DNA of 64,000 nucleotides from Pleomorphomonas sp. NRK KF1 (GTDB lineage Bacteria; Pseudomonadota; Alphaproteobacteria; Rhizobiales; Pleomorphomonadaceae). Positions 1-8,073 of this stretch are shown here, in pieces (position 1 is the stretch's first letter; each line of letters starts with the position of its first letter). Made by a program: the position numbers and the translations under genes. The stretch lies in contig NZ_JAMDLH010000008.1 in NCBI RefSeq assembly GCF_023721755.1, forward strand, positions 1 through 64,000, written 5' to 3'. The notes beneath the pieces are model-generated. The model saw only the letters and a list, made by a program, of their open reading frames with translations, was not told the DNA's origin and made no database searches.

Positions 1-1
1 G

Positions 2-103
2 GAGCCTTCGAGGACAGCCAGAATGACAGCCATATCCGCCTCACCTGCGCCGGGACAGTCTGCGGCCATCCGAGACGCTATGAAAAGGGGTAAGGCCGAA
101 TGA
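2..103 (+). CDS. C-terminal tail of a small protein upstream of the Zeta-like toxin (partial)
   Basis: The window opens inside this frame, so only the last 33 codons are visible, ending IRDAMKRGKAE before a TGA at 101-103. The stop overlaps the ATG of the next gene in an ATGA arrangement, the usual sign of translational coupling. A short protein coupled to a Zeta-like P-loop kinase is most often its antitoxin or accessory partner, so I infer a toxin-antitoxin operon. No domain can be recognised in the visible part. A second frame (1-93) is also open here, but it stops without coupling to the next gene, so it is less likely. Confidence 0.45.
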   Translation, partial: EPSRTARMTAISASPAPGQSAAIRDAMKRGKAE

Positions 104-687
104 GGCCGAGCCTCGTTCTGCTTGCCGGCCCCAACGGCGCCGGCAAGTCCACGCTCTACGAAACGCGCGTTGCTCCGAGCTTTGCCGGGCCTTTCATCAA
201 TGCCGATGTCATCCAGCGCGATGAACTCAAGGACGCTTCCGTAGAGGCGTCCTACAAGGCGGCCGAGATCGCAGCGGCTCGTCGGCTGGAGATGCTGACC
301 GAGGGCAGGAGCTTCGCGACCGAGACGGTCTTCTCCCATCCCTCGAAACTTGATGTCATCGAGGTTGCTCGGAAGCGGGGATACATCGTCATCGTCATGC
401 ACGTCGGGGTCGACAGCCCCGATCTTTCGGTTGCCCGCGTCCGAGGACGTGTCTCCGAAGGCGGTCACGACGTGCCCGAGGACAAGGTTCGCGCCCGCTT
501 CGACCGTGGAGGTCCCCTGATCCGTCAGGCCGTGCTGCGTGCCGATCGCGGCTTGGTCTACGACAACTCAAGACTCAACGAGCCGCCGCGACAGGTCCTC
601 GTCTTTGCGGACGGACGCCTGACCCAGGTCGTTCCCGACCTTCCGCAATGGGCACTGTCGATTTACGTCGACGACCTCGTGATCTAG
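100..687 (+). CDS. Zeta-toxin-like P-loop ATPase/kinase
   Basis: A 195-residue protein with a clear Walker A motif, GPNGAGKST, at residues 10-18. It also has the FATETVFSHPSK segment and an Arg-rich lid (RVRGRVSEGGHDV) followed by YDNS, as seen in uncharacterised Zeta/AAA_33 proteins. Zeta toxins phosphorylate UDP-N-acetylglucosamine and block peptidoglycan synthesis; this chromosomal subfamily has little experimental support, so the substrate is inferred. The start overlaps the stop of the upstream gene, which suggests a two-gene operon with an antitoxin-like partner. A HigB/HigA module lies just downstream with its own promoter. The alternative is a housekeeping nucleotide or sugar kinase. 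Confidence 0.75.
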   Translation: MRPSLVLLAGPNGAGKSTLYETRVAPSFAGPFINADVIQRDELKDASVEASYKAAEIAAARRLEMLTEGRSFATETVFSHPSKLDVIEVARKRGYIVIVMHVGVDSPDLSVARVRGRVSEGGHDVPEDKVRARFDRGGPLIRQAVLRADRGLVYDNSRLNEPPRQVLVFADGRLTQVVPDLPQWALSIYVDDLVI

Positions 688-750
688 CTCGTCGCGCGTC
701 CCAATAGCTGCCCTGCGGTTCGTCGTCAGGCAATCACGTCTCACGTTTTT

Positions 751-792
751 ATGTAAGCTATAGATTGACATTTGGAAGCCGTTTGCTTACAT
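751..792 (+). promoter_or_regulatory. Promoter and operator of the higBA module
   Basis: A perfect 8-bp inverted repeat, ATGTAAGC at 751-758 and GCTTACAT at 785-792, brackets a TTGACA -35 box at 765-770. A 17-bp spacer leads to TACATT (788-793), which overlaps the right arm and would serve as the -10. Arm centres are 34 bp apart, about three helical turns. This layout fits autorepression by HigA. The predicted start of transcription falls at about the higB ATG (799), which suggests a leaderless mRNA. Confidence 0.7.
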
Positions 793-798
793 TACCTC

Positions 799-1077
799 AT
801 GATCAGGACGTTCAGGAACAAGGCACTGGCCGAACTGTTCGAGGCAGGACTATCGGCCAAGATCGATGTGAAGATGCGGAAGCGCATCCTCCTGCGACTC
901 GATCGGCTCGACGCCGCTCAACGGCCAGAGGACATGAACCTGCCCGGGTTCGATTTTCATGCCCTGAACGGTTTCAACCCAACCCGCTACACGGTCCACG
1001 TCAATGGGCCGTGGTGCATCACCTTCGAGTTCGACGGGCAGGATGCCGTCCGCGTCGATTTCGAGCAGTATCGCTGA
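799..1077 (+). CDS. higB: HigB-type RelE-fold toxin (type II TA)
   Basis: A 92-residue protein starting MIRTFRNKALAELFE and ending in the typical FDGQDAVRVDFEQYR. This pattern is characteristic of the short HigB family, ribosome-dependent mRNA interferases of the RelE superfamily that cleave mRNA in the A site. I chose the ATG at 799 because family members begin with this block and the upstream in-frame codons (from 772) lie within the operator. There is no Shine-Dalgarno sequence, in keeping with a leaderless start. The higA gene follows 10 bp downstream on the same strand, in the toxin-first order usual for higBA. Confidence 0.9.
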   Translation: MIRTFRNKALAELFEAGLSAKIDVKMRKRILLRLDRLDAAQRPEDMNLPGFDFHALNGFNPTRYTVHVNGPWCITFEFDGQDAVRVDFEQYR

Positions 1078-1087
1078 GAGGTTCGAC

Positions 1088-1396
1088 ATGACCGAGTATA
1101 TCGCCAAGCGGGGCGCCGATCGGTGTCCGAGCCATCCGGGTGCGTTGTTGGACGAAATCATTCCCGCGACCGGCAAGACAAAGGTGGAGATTGCCGCTCT
1201 CCTCGGGATTTCCCGCCAGCAGCTCTACGACATCATTGGCGAGCGCAAGCCCGTTTCGCCGCAGATGGCGGCGCGTCTGGGCAAGCTGTTCGGCGATGGC
1301 GCCGGCGTCTGGCTGCGCATGCAGGCTGCCCACGATGCCTGGAAGGCCGAACATGAGGTCGACGTCTCGGCCATCCCGACGCTCAAGGTGGCGTGA
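1088..1396 (+). CDS. higA: HigA-type XRE antitoxin
   Basis: A 102-residue antitoxin with an XRE helix-turn-helix at about residues 30-75 (KTKVEIAALLGISRQQLYDI is the recognition part) and the HigA/VapI tail WLRMQAAHDAWKAEHE. It should bind and neutralise HigB and repress the operon through the inverted repeat at 751-792. AGAGG at 1077-1081 provides a ribosome site for the ATG at 1088. An upstream in-frame codon at 1004 lies inside higB and is not credible. The gene is intact and followed by a hairpin shared with convergent carA. Confidence 0.92.
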   Translation: MTEYIAKRGADRCPSHPGALLDEIIPATGKTKVEIAALLGISRQQLYDIIGERKPVSPQMAARLGKLFGDGAGVWLRMQAAHDAWKAEHEVDVSAIPTLKVA

Positions 1397-1415
1397 GAGC
1401 GTCCGCAGCTAGCCC

Positions 1416-1442
1416 AAACAAAAACCGGCCCCTCGGGGCCGG
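1416..1442 (-). terminator. Rho-independent terminator of carA
   Basis: CCGGCCCC (1425-1432) and GGGGCCGG (1435-1442) form an 8-bp GC stem with a 2-nt centre. Read on the minus strand it is followed by a T-rich tract (complement of AAACAAAAA). It lies just after the carA stop and may also help to separate the convergent higA transcript. Confidence 0.8.
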
Positions 1443-1466
1443 CTCGTCGTCCGTCTATCGCTCGCC

Positions 1467-2666
1467 TCACGCCCGCTCGGGCACCGGGGCCTCGCCCTTC
1501 TTCTCGCGGATCAGGTTGACGAAGCGCTTGAAGAGATAGTGGCTGTCCTGCGGGCCGGGCGAGGCTTCCGGGTGGTACTGCACCGAGAAGGCCGGCTTGT
1601 CTTTCACGCGCAGGCCGCAGTTGGAGCCGTCGAACAGCGACACGTGGGTCTGCTCGACGTTGTCCGGCAGGCTGTCGGGGTCGACGGCGAAGCCGTGGTT
1701 CATCGAGGTGATCTCGACCTTGCCGGTGGTGTAGTCCTTCACCGGATGGTTGGCGCCGTGGTGGCCCTGATGCATCTTCTTGGTCTTGCCGCCGAGGGCG
1801 AGGCCCATCATCTGGTGGCCGAGGCAGATGCCGAAGGTGGGCACGCCGGACTCGATCACCGCCTTGATGGTGGGCACGGCATAGTCGCCGGTGGCGGCCG
1901 GGTCGCCGGGGCCGTTCGACAGGAACACGCCGTCGGGCTGGTGGGCGAACACTTCCTCCGCCGTGGCGGTGGCCGGCAGCACGACGACCTCGCAGCCCTC
2001 GTCGACCAGCAGGCGCAGGATGTTGCGCTTGATGCCGAAGTCGAGGGCGACGACCTTGTACTTCTTGTCGATCTGGTGGCCGTAGCCCTTGTTCCAGGCC
2101 CAGCTGGCTTCCGTCCAGTCGTAGCTCTGCGGGTTGGTGACCTCGATGGCGAGGTCGAGACCTTCGAGACCCGACCACGCCTTGGCCTTGGCCTTCAGCG
2201 CCTCGATGTCGAACTTGCCGTCGGGCGCGTGGGCGATGACGGCGTTGGGCATGCCCTTCTCGCGGATCAGCGCGGTGAGCGCGCGCGTGTCGACGCCGGT
2301 GATGCCGACGATGCCGCGCGCCGTCAGCCAGGCGTCGAAGCCCTTGAGGGAGCGGTAGTTGGAGGGGTCGGTGACCTCGTCCCGCAGCACCACGCCGCGC
2401 ACGCCGCTCTCGGCGGCCATGTTGACGGTCTCGATGTCCTCGTCGTTGACGCCGACATTGCCGATGTGCGGGAAGGTGAAGGTGACGATCTGGCCGGCGT
2501 AGGAGGGATCGGTGAGGATCTCCTCGTAACCGGTCATCGCCGTGTTGAAGCAGACCTCGGCCACCGCCTCGCCTCGCGCGCCGATGCCGAAGCCCTCGAT
2601 GACGGTGCCGTCGGCGAGCACCAGGACGGCGGTGGGCGTGGGTTCCTGCCAGGCGGCGGTGGTCAT
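1467..2666 (-). CDS. carA: Carbamoyl-phosphate synthase small subunit
   Basis: A 399-residue glutamine amidotransferase subunit that supplies ammonia to CarB for carbamoyl phosphate, feeding arginine and pyrimidine synthesis in the cytoplasm. The N-terminal CPSase small-chain domain (LVLADGTVIEGFGIGARG, CFNTAMTGYEEILTDPSY) is followed by a class I GATase domain. The catalytic Cys sits in FGICLGHQMMG, and the His/Glu pair is in VQYHPEASPGP. The ATG at 2666 is preceded by AAAGGAG at a good distance; an upstream ATG adding ten residues (from 2696) lacks support. carB is not in the window. The gene is full length and unremarkable. Confidence 0.97.
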   Translation of the reverse strand: MTTAAWQEPTPTAVLVLADGTVIEGFGIGARGEAVAEVCFNTAMTGYEEILTDPSYAGQIVTFTFPHIGNVGVNDEDIETVNMAAESGVRGVVLRDEVTDPSNYRSLKGFDAWLTARGIVGITGVDTRALTALIREKGMPNAVIAHAPDGKFDIEALKAKAKAWSGLEGLDLAIEVTNPQSYDWTEASWAWNKGYGHQIDKKYKVVALDFGIKRNILRLLVDEGCEVVVLPATATAEEVFAHQPDGVFLSNGPGDPAATGDYAVPTIKAVIESGVPTFGICLGHQMMGLALGGKTKKMHQGHHGANHPVKDYTTGKVEITSMNHGFAVDPDSLPDNVEQTHVSLFDGSNCGLRVKDKPAFSVQYHPEASPGPQDSHYLFKRFVNLIREKKGEAPVPERA

Positions 2667-2780
2667 GGCGGACGCTCCTTTGGGCTGAAAAGGCATCGCG
2701 GATCGGCGCTAAGGCGCACCGAAAGGCCGGCACGGCGGGCCGCCCGGCAGATCTCAGGCTACATAGGCGAGCCGGCCGGT

Positions 2781-2811
2781 GGCGTCAATGACGACGGCCG
2801 TCATTGACGCC
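2781..2811. repeat. 13-bp inverted repeat overlapping the MFS stop codon
   Basis: GGCGTCAATGACG (2781-2793) and CGTCATTGACGCC (2799-2811) are perfect complements around a 5-nt loop. The left arm contains the stop codon of the minus-strand MFS gene. There is no T tract on either side, so it is either an mRNA 3'-end stabiliser or a short local inverted duplication. Confidence 0.6.
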
Positions 2812-4239
2812 GGCAGCCACCGGTTTTCGGACGAGGCGGTGGAGGACGAGGCCGGCGATCATCACGGCGAAGACGGTGACAGGGTAGAGGCAGGCCCCGC
2901 GCCCCGCCGCCCTGAAGGCCTCGGCCGCGTCGGCACCGTTCGAGAGGGCGGCGAGGCGGGCGCTCTGGAAGACGAGGTCGACCATGGCGAAGCCGAGGGC
3001 GGCGCCCACCTGCTGGAAGGCCTGCTGTACGCCGGCCGCCGCGCCATGGTCGGCCGGGGGCGCGGCGGCCATCACCGCCCGGAACAGCGCGTTGACCAGC
3101 GTGCCCATGCCGAGGCCGCTGAGGTAATGCGCCGCCGCGAAGGGGCCGGGCGCCGGTTCGGCGCTGCCGAACAAGGCGCGGATCGCCAGCATGCCGAGCG
3201 CGAACAGCAGGGCGCCGAGAGCGAGCTGGCGGGCGATCGGCTGACGCGCGATGCGGCCGATGATCAGCGAGGCGGTGAGTACGCCGGCCGGGAAGGCGGC
3301 GAGGACGAGGCCGGTGCGGCCTGGCGTCAGACCGACGCCGGCCTGCAGAGCCGTGGACATGGCCGCGAAGATGCCGGGGCTGGTGGTGAAGACGACGGCG
3401 GTGAGCGCTACGGCGCCGACCACCAGCGGCTGCTTGACCAGCGAGGCCGGCAGGATCTGCGGCTTGCCCAAGGCGGCGGCGCGGCCGAGATGGCGGCGGA
3501 GCTGGAACGCGACCGGCAGGGCGGCGGCGATGGGCAGGGCGATCCAGATCGGCCAGCCGGCGAGGCGGCCGACGGCGAGCGGCACCACCACCAGGAGGAT
3601 GGCGAACGAGAACAGGAGAGTGCCCAGGCCGTCGAAGCCGGCATGGTTCCTGGCGGTGTCGGGCAGGGTGAGGACGCCGCCCGCGAGAATGACGAGGCCG
3701 GCCAGGCTCTCGTAGAGGAAGATCAGCCGCCAGCCGAAGCCGCCGGGGTCGAGCGTCAGCACGGCGCCCCCGAGAAGCGGGCTGAGGATGGAGCCGCCGG
3801 CGGTGGTGGCGATGAACAGGCCGATGCCGCTCACGCGCCCCTCGGATGGCCCGAGCCGGGCGGCCAGCGCCATGGCCTGTGGCAGGATGGCGGCAGCGGC
3901 GAAACCGGCCAGGAGGCGGCTCGCCAAGAGAGCGACGATGGACGGTGCCAACGCCATCGACAGGCTGGCCACGACCCAGACGGCGGCGCCGGTGAGCAGC
4001 ACTTTTCGGCGACCGACAAGATCTCCAAGCCGGCCGAGCGGCAGCAGCCCCAGGGCGAAGGCCAGCGAGAAGGCGAGCGGCACCAGCGCCAACGTTGCGG
4101 CACCGGGCAGCAGGTCGCGGCCGATGGCCGGCAGCGAGATGATCAGGAGGGAGATGTCCATGATCGTCGTCGCGGCGGCGAACAGCACGACGACGAGCGC
4201 CAGGTGCGGGTGGCGGGAGTCGAACGGCGAGGCGGACAT
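2785..4239 (-). CDS. MFS drug efflux transporter, 14-TM (EmrB/QacA, DHA2) type
   Basis: A 484-residue polytopic inner-membrane protein made of alternating hydrophobic helices. It carries the MFS loop 2-3 signature LGRLGDLVGRRKVLLTG near residue 70, and its overall length is typical of 14-helix proton antiporters of the DHA2 family. GGAGGT lies just upstream of the ATG at 4239; upstream codons at 4251 and 4302 are weaker alternatives. It is divergent from an Rrf2-family regulator, with a 7-bp inverted repeat between them, so the pair probably forms a regulator-pump switch. The substrate cannot be told from the sequence; quaternary ammonium or drug export is the family expectation. Confidence 0.85.
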   Translation of the reverse strand: MSASPFDSRHPHLALVVVLFAAATTIMDISLLIISLPAIGRDLLPGAATLALVPLAFSLAFALGLLPLGRLGDLVGRRKVLLTGAAVWVVASLSMALAPSIVALLASRLLAGFAAAAILPQAMALAARLGPSEGRVSGIGLFIATTAGGSILSPLLGGAVLTLDPGGFGWRLIFLYESLAGLVILAGGVLTLPDTARNHAGFDGLGTLLFSFAILLVVVPLAVGRLAGWPIWIALPIAAALPVAFQLRRHLGRAAALGKPQILPASLVKQPLVVGAVALTAVVFTTSPGIFAAMSTALQAGVGLTPGRTGLVLAAFPAGVLTASLIIGRIARQPIARQLALGALLFALGMLAIRALFGSAEPAPGPFAAAHYLSGLGMGTLVNALFRAVMAAAPPADHGAAAGVQQAFQQVGAALGFAMVDLVFQSARLAALSNGADAAEAFRAAGRGACLYPVTVFAVMIAGLVLHRLVRKPVAAGVNDGRRH

Positions 4240-4274
4240 GACGACCTCCATGGGGGAATAATTCGAAACTTCAT

Positions 4275-4313
4275 AAGTTACGAAAGAGGGCGCGTCAACC
4301 ACTCATGTAACTT
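4275..4313. promoter_or_regulatory. Likely Rrf2 operator between pump and regulator
   Basis: AAGTTAC (4275-4281) and GTAACTT (4307-4313) form a perfect 7-bp inverted repeat in the divergent intergenic region, 32 bp apart, about three helical turns. CGAAA and TTTCG elements lie outside the arms. Its place between the two start codons suggests it is the binding site of the Rrf2 protein. Confidence 0.5.
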
Positions 4314-4356
4314 CTGTTGTTTCGTGATAGGGTGCGCCCGTTTTAGGGAGACGACG

Positions 4357-4818
4357 ATGAGACACGACGGCCGCCTGTCCCGCATGCTGCACGTGCTGCT
4401 TCACATGGAGGAGCAGCAGCGTCCCATGACCTCGGATGAGATCGCCGGCATGCTCGGCACCAACCCTGCCCTGGTGCGGCGGACGCTGGCCGGGCTGCGT
4501 GAGGGCGGCTACGTCGTCTCCGAGCGCGGCCATGGCGGCGGCTGGATGCTGGGCAAGCCGCTCTCCGAGATGACCTTGCGCGACGTCTACGACGCGGTGG
4601 GGGCGCCAGAGGTTTTCGCGCTGGGCCTTGCCGACGACCAGCCGCAATGTCTCGTCGAGCAGGCCGTCAACACGGCGCTGCGCCAGACGCTGGATGAGGC
4701 GCGGGCGCTATTGCTCCGGCGCTTTTCCGATATCCGAGTGTCCGACCTGCGCGACGACTTCGCCGCCCGCGCCGCCGCGCTGGGGATCATGCCGGGGATG
4801 AGTTGCGCCGAAGCCTGA
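4357..4818 (+). CDS. Rrf2-family transcriptional regulator (YwnA-like, no Fe-S cysteines)
   Basis: A 153-residue protein with an N-terminal winged helix (MTSDEIAGMLGTNPALVRRT as recognition part, then GGGWMLGKPLSEMTLRDVYDAV) typical of Rrf2. The three clustered cysteines used by IscR, NsrR or RirA to hold an iron-sulfur cluster are missing; apart from one Cys near residue 92 and one near the C terminus, no ligands are seen. This places it with the YwnA/NsrR-like apo group that senses other signals. AGGGAG precedes the ATG at 4357. The divergent MFS pump is its likely target. Confidence 0.85.
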   Translation: MRHDGRLSRMLHVLLHMEEQQRPMTSDEIAGMLGTNPALVRRTLAGLREGGYVVSERGHGGGWMLGKPLSEMTLRDVYDAVGAPEVFALGLADDQPQCLVEQAVNTALRQTLDEARALLLRRFSDIRVSDLRDDFAARAAALGIMPGMSCAEA

Positions 4819-5012
4819 CGCGGGCGCCTGTGAGGACCTGATCGCTTCATCCGTTTTGCCATCGCGCCCAGTTGGCGAACCATCGCGTTCGCAGTCGGTT
4901 GGTTGAGGCAGCCTTCCACTTGGACTAGTTTCGTCAACAAGGGCTCTTCCAACCCGCCATGCGCCGCAGACCCCGTTGCTGTGCCTCTCGAGCGATATGA
5001 GACGTTGGGACA

Positions 5013-5963
5013 ATGAGATATCGGGGGCTGGACCTCAATCTTCTGGTGGCGCTCGACGCGATGCTGAGGACGCAGAGCGTCTCGCGCGCCGCCAGCGCCG
5101 TCAACATCACCCAGCCAGCGATGAGTTCGGCGCTGGCGCGGCTCAGGCAGTATTTCGACGATCCCCTGCTGATCAGCCGGAATGGTAGCTCGGTTCTGTC
5201 GCCGCTCGCCCAGACGCTGGCGGCGCCGGTCTCGGACATGCTCCGGACCATCGATCGCACCATCATCACCCAGCCGGCCTTCGATCCTGCCTTGGCCGAC
5301 CGGGCTTTCAATCTTCTGGCGGCCGATACGGTGGTCGCGGGGCTCTTGGCCAAACCGCTCCAGCATATCTCGCAGCTGGCGCCGCATCTGCGATTGGAGA
5401 TCACCACGCTGCGCGGCGAGATTTCCGAACGGCTGGATGCCGGACAGGTCGACCTGATCGTCGCCCCCGACGCCCACTGCGCGCCGAACCATCCGAAAGA
5501 GCTGCTCGCCGAGGAGGACCACTGCGTCATCGCCTGCGGCAAGAGCTTCGAAGCGGATACGCTGACGCTGGAACAATATGCCCAGGCCGACCACGTGGAA
5601 GTCTTCGTCGGCCCAGCCCAGAAGCCCTATCTGCCGGACCACCTCTTTACGGCTCACGGCATCCAGCGCCGGATAACGGTCAGGCTGGACAACTTTTCCC
5701 TCGTTCCGTTCTTCCTGACCGGCACGAAACGCCTGGCGACCTTTCCCGGCATGACCGCCGAACTCTATCAATCCATTGCCGATCTGAAACTGTTCGATCC
5801 GCCCTTCGAAATCCCCAGGGTGCAACTGATGATGCAATGGCATTCGCGGGCGAACAACGATCCCGGCCTCGCCTGGTTGCGCGACAGCATCAAGCAGGGG
5901 CTGAGCGCGTCGCACCGGCAGTATAAATCCCGCTTATACCGGCTCGCGCTGGAAACGATTTGA
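5013..5963 (+). CDS. LysR-family regulator, NodD-like
   Basis: A 316-residue regulator that starts MRYRGLDLNLLVALDAML, with an N-terminal winged HTH (SVSRAASAVNITQPAMSSAL, about residues 23-42). The effector domain resembles the NodD/Nod-like LTTR group (LEQYAQADHVEVFVG, LTGTKRLATFPG). Such proteins activate or repress a neighbouring catabolic operon in response to a small, often aromatic, molecule. The Tat-exported amidohydrolase begins 67 bp downstream on the same strand, making it the first candidate target. The 194-bp region upstream (4819-5012) has no gene and presumably holds the promoter. Whether it responds to flavonoids is not shown. Confidence 0.88.
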   Translation: MRYRGLDLNLLVALDAMLRTQSVSRAASAVNITQPAMSSALARLRQYFDDPLLISRNGSSVLSPLAQTLAAPVSDMLRTIDRTIITQPAFDPALADRAFNLLAADTVVAGLLAKPLQHISQLAPHLRLEITTLRGEISERLDAGQVDLIVAPDAHCAPNHPKELLAEEDHCVIACGKSFEADTLTLEQYAQADHVEVFVGPAQKPYLPDHLFTAHGIQRRITVRLDNFSLVPFFLTGTKRLATFPGMTAELYQSIADLKLFDPPFEIPRVQLMMQWHSRANNDPGLAWLRDSIKQGLSASHRQYKSRLYRLALETI

Positions 5964-6030
5964 GTGGCTGTCTCTCCGGCTGCTAGCTCTCGTCGACATG
6001 TGAGAGCAACTGCCGGGACCACCAAGAGAC

Positions 6031-7482
6031 ATGTGTAAGCTGCACGCCCCGAACCTGACGCGCCGCCGCGCCCTGACCGCGATGGGCGCCACCCTGTTCA
6101 CCCCCTTCATCGCCAGCAGCCTGTCGGGATCGGCCTTTGCCGCCGACAACGGCTCGGAGGCGGAGCCGAGCGGCGAGATCCTCATCCGTGGCGGCTATGT
6201 GCTTCCGGTCGAGCCGGGCATGAAGGACCTGGTCAAGGGCGACGTTCACATCAGGAACGGCGTCATCATCGACGTTTCCGAGCGGATCGACGCCCCGAAC
6301 GCCGAGGTCATCGATGCCTCGAACATGATCGTGATGCCGGGTTTCGTCGATACCCACTGGCACATGTGGAACAGCCTCTGGCGGGGTATCGCGGACGACG
6401 CGACCGACTATTTCCACTACCACGAGCTGTTGCCCTTCTACAGCGTGGACGACCATCGCACGGCGGTTCAGTACGCCGCGCTCGAAGGCATCAACGCCGG
6501 CATCACCACCTGCCACAACTGGGCGCACGGGCTGCGGGACTACGACGACGCGCAGGCCGAGCTCGAGGCGCTGGCCGAAACGGGCATTCGTGCCAAGTTC
6601 AGCTACGCGGGCGTCATCGGAGGCGCTCCGACCCCGGTCGCCGATCTCCGGCGTACGCAGGACTGGATCGCCGCCAACGGCCATGGGCGGCTCGGTCTGG
6701 GCATGGAGCTGGAAGGGGCCGGCGAGCATTTCGCCCCGCAGGTGAAGGTGGCGCGCGAGCTCGGCTTGCGGCCGATCACCGACCACGGCAGCTTCCTGGC
6801 CTTCCCCGATCTCATCGGTCCGGAGTTCATCTTCACCCATGGAGCCGGCATCGCGCCCGAGGCCATTGCGCTCATTGCCCAGAAGGAGATCGGCGTCGCC
6901 TTGTGCCCCAGCACCGATCCGATGATCGGCAATGGCCTGCCGCCGGTTCACGCCCTGCTATCGGGGGGAGTTTCGCTCGACAACATCAGCTTCAGCGTCG
7001 ACGTGACCTCTCAGGCGCCCGCCGATCCGTTCGCCAGCCTGCGCACGCTGGTCAACTCCGGCCGCATTCAGCAGGCCGAGGCGAACAAGTTGACCGGCAA
7101 CATGATGGGGATTGTGGGCGCCGGTCTCAAATGGATGTTCGGTTATCGGGACGCGATCCACGCGGGTACGCTGAGCGGGGCGCACGTGCTCGGCCTGGAC
7201 GATCAGGTGGGATCTCTCAAGCCGGGCAAGCGGGCCGACGTCATCCTCGTCCGCACCGACGCGCCGAACATGCTGCCGGCAGCCAACACCAACCCGACCT
7301 ATCAGCTCGTCCAGCACGGCGAACCGGCCAATGTGGACACCGTCATCATCGACGGCATCATCCGCAAGCGTGCCGGCAAGTTGACCGGTTTCGACGTGGC
7401 GGCGGTCATCGAGAGAGCCGCCCAGGCCCAGATGGATATCCGCAAGCGCGCCAACATGCCGATGCTCGACACCGCCCTGTGA
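6031..7482 (+). CDS. Tat-exported metal-dependent amidohydrolase
   Basis: A 483-residue amidohydrolase-superfamily enzyme. The N terminus carries a twin-arginine signal (NLTRRRALTAMG, residues 8-19) and a cleavage region around SGSAFAADN, so it should be folded in the cytoplasm and exported to the periplasm. The HxH metal site is DTHWH (residues 107-111); further ligands fit His252 (TDHGS), His270 (FTHGAG) and Asp324. It resembles the cytosine deaminase/TrzN-AtzA branch, which removes amino or chloro groups from ring substrates. It lies just downstream of a NodD-like LysR gene. The substrate is unknown; a periplasmic location is unusual for this branch. Confidence 0.82.
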   Translation: MCKLHAPNLTRRRALTAMGATLFTPFIASSLSGSAFAADNGSEAEPSGEILIRGGYVLPVEPGMKDLVKGDVHIRNGVIIDVSERIDAPNAEVIDASNMIVMPGFVDTHWHMWNSLWRGIADDATDYFHYHELLPFYSVDDHRTAVQYAALEGINAGITTCHNWAHGLRDYDDAQAELEALAETGIRAKFSYAGVIGGAPTPVADLRRTQDWIAANGHGRLGLGMELEGAGEHFAPQVKVARELGLRPITDHGSFLAFPDLIGPEFIFTHGAGIAPEAIALIAQKEIGVALCPSTDPMIGNGLPPVHALLSGGVSLDNISFSVDVTSQAPADPFASLRTLVNSGRIQQAEANKLTGNMMGIVGAGLKWMFGYRDAIHAGTLSGAHVLGLDDQVGSLKPGKRADVILVRTDAPNMLPAANTNPTYQLVQHGEPANVDTVIIDGIIRKRAGKLTGFDVAAVIERAAQAQMDIRKRANMPMLDTAL

Positions 7483-7633
7483 CGGGCTCTCCGTCCTGAC
7501 CCGCCACGCCGCGCGGCGCCGAACGCGGCGCCGCCGGTCGGCGGGTTGGGGCGGTATCTCGTTTTCCGGCCGACAAGCTGTCAGACTGTGGCGACCGCGT
7601 CGATTCCGCACCAACCATCAGGAGTGTATCGCG

Positions 7634-8041
7634 ATGCCCTCTACCACGTCCGGCTCCTGTCAGTGCGGCGCCGTCCAGTTTCAGGTCTCGGGTGAGTTCG
7701 AGGCCTTTTTCCTCTGCCACTGCCAGCGTTGCCGGAAGGACACGGGGTCCGCGCATGCGTCCAACCTGTTCTCGTCGAAGGCGACGCTGAAATGGGTCTC
7801 CGGCCATGACAGCGTCCGGACCTACCGCGTTCCGGACACGCGTCACGAAAAGAGCTTTTGCGTGACATGCGGGGCCGCCGTTCCGAGCGTTCAGGCGGGT
7901 GGGGCTTTGTTGGTGGTGCCTGCCGGCAGTCTGGACAGCGCCATCGACATCCGCCCCAATGCCCATATTTGCTGTTCGAGCCGGGCGGAGTGGGACGACA
8001 ACCTGGAAACCATCCCGAAACTGGATGGTCTTCCGGGCTAG
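7634..8041 (+). CDS. GFA-domain zinc protein (Gfa/CENP-V fold)
   Basis: A 135-residue single-domain protein of the glutathione-dependent formaldehyde-activating family. The zinc ligands are visible: CQC at 9-11, CHCQRC at 28-33 and CVTC at 76-79. Family members bind structural and catalytic zinc, and some use glutathione adducts; most, like this one, have no known substrate. GGAGTG at 7620-7625 precedes the ATG. It stands alone between the amidohydrolase and a convergent phosphodiesterase gene. Confidence 0.88.
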   Translation: MPSTTSGSCQCGAVQFQVSGEFEAFFLCHCQRCRKDTGSAHASNLFSSKATLKWVSGHDSVRTYRVPDTRHEKSFCVTCGAAVPSVQAGGALLVVPAGSLDSAIDIRPNAHICCSSRAEWDDNLETIPKLDGLPG

Positions 8042-8073
8042 GCTCGCCGGGTTTCGCCTCGGCGTCGAAACGC

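Noticed and set aside
2779-4356. In-frame upstream extension of the Rrf2 gene through the MFS transporter
   Set aside because: It is the antisense shadow of the MFS gene. The Rrf2 protein starts at 4357 with a good ribosome site and family-typical length.
7500-7560. Terminator hairpin after the amidohydrolase
   Set aside because: The region is rich in GGCGCC-type self-complementary sequence but shows no T tract and no single favoured stem, so no terminator was called.
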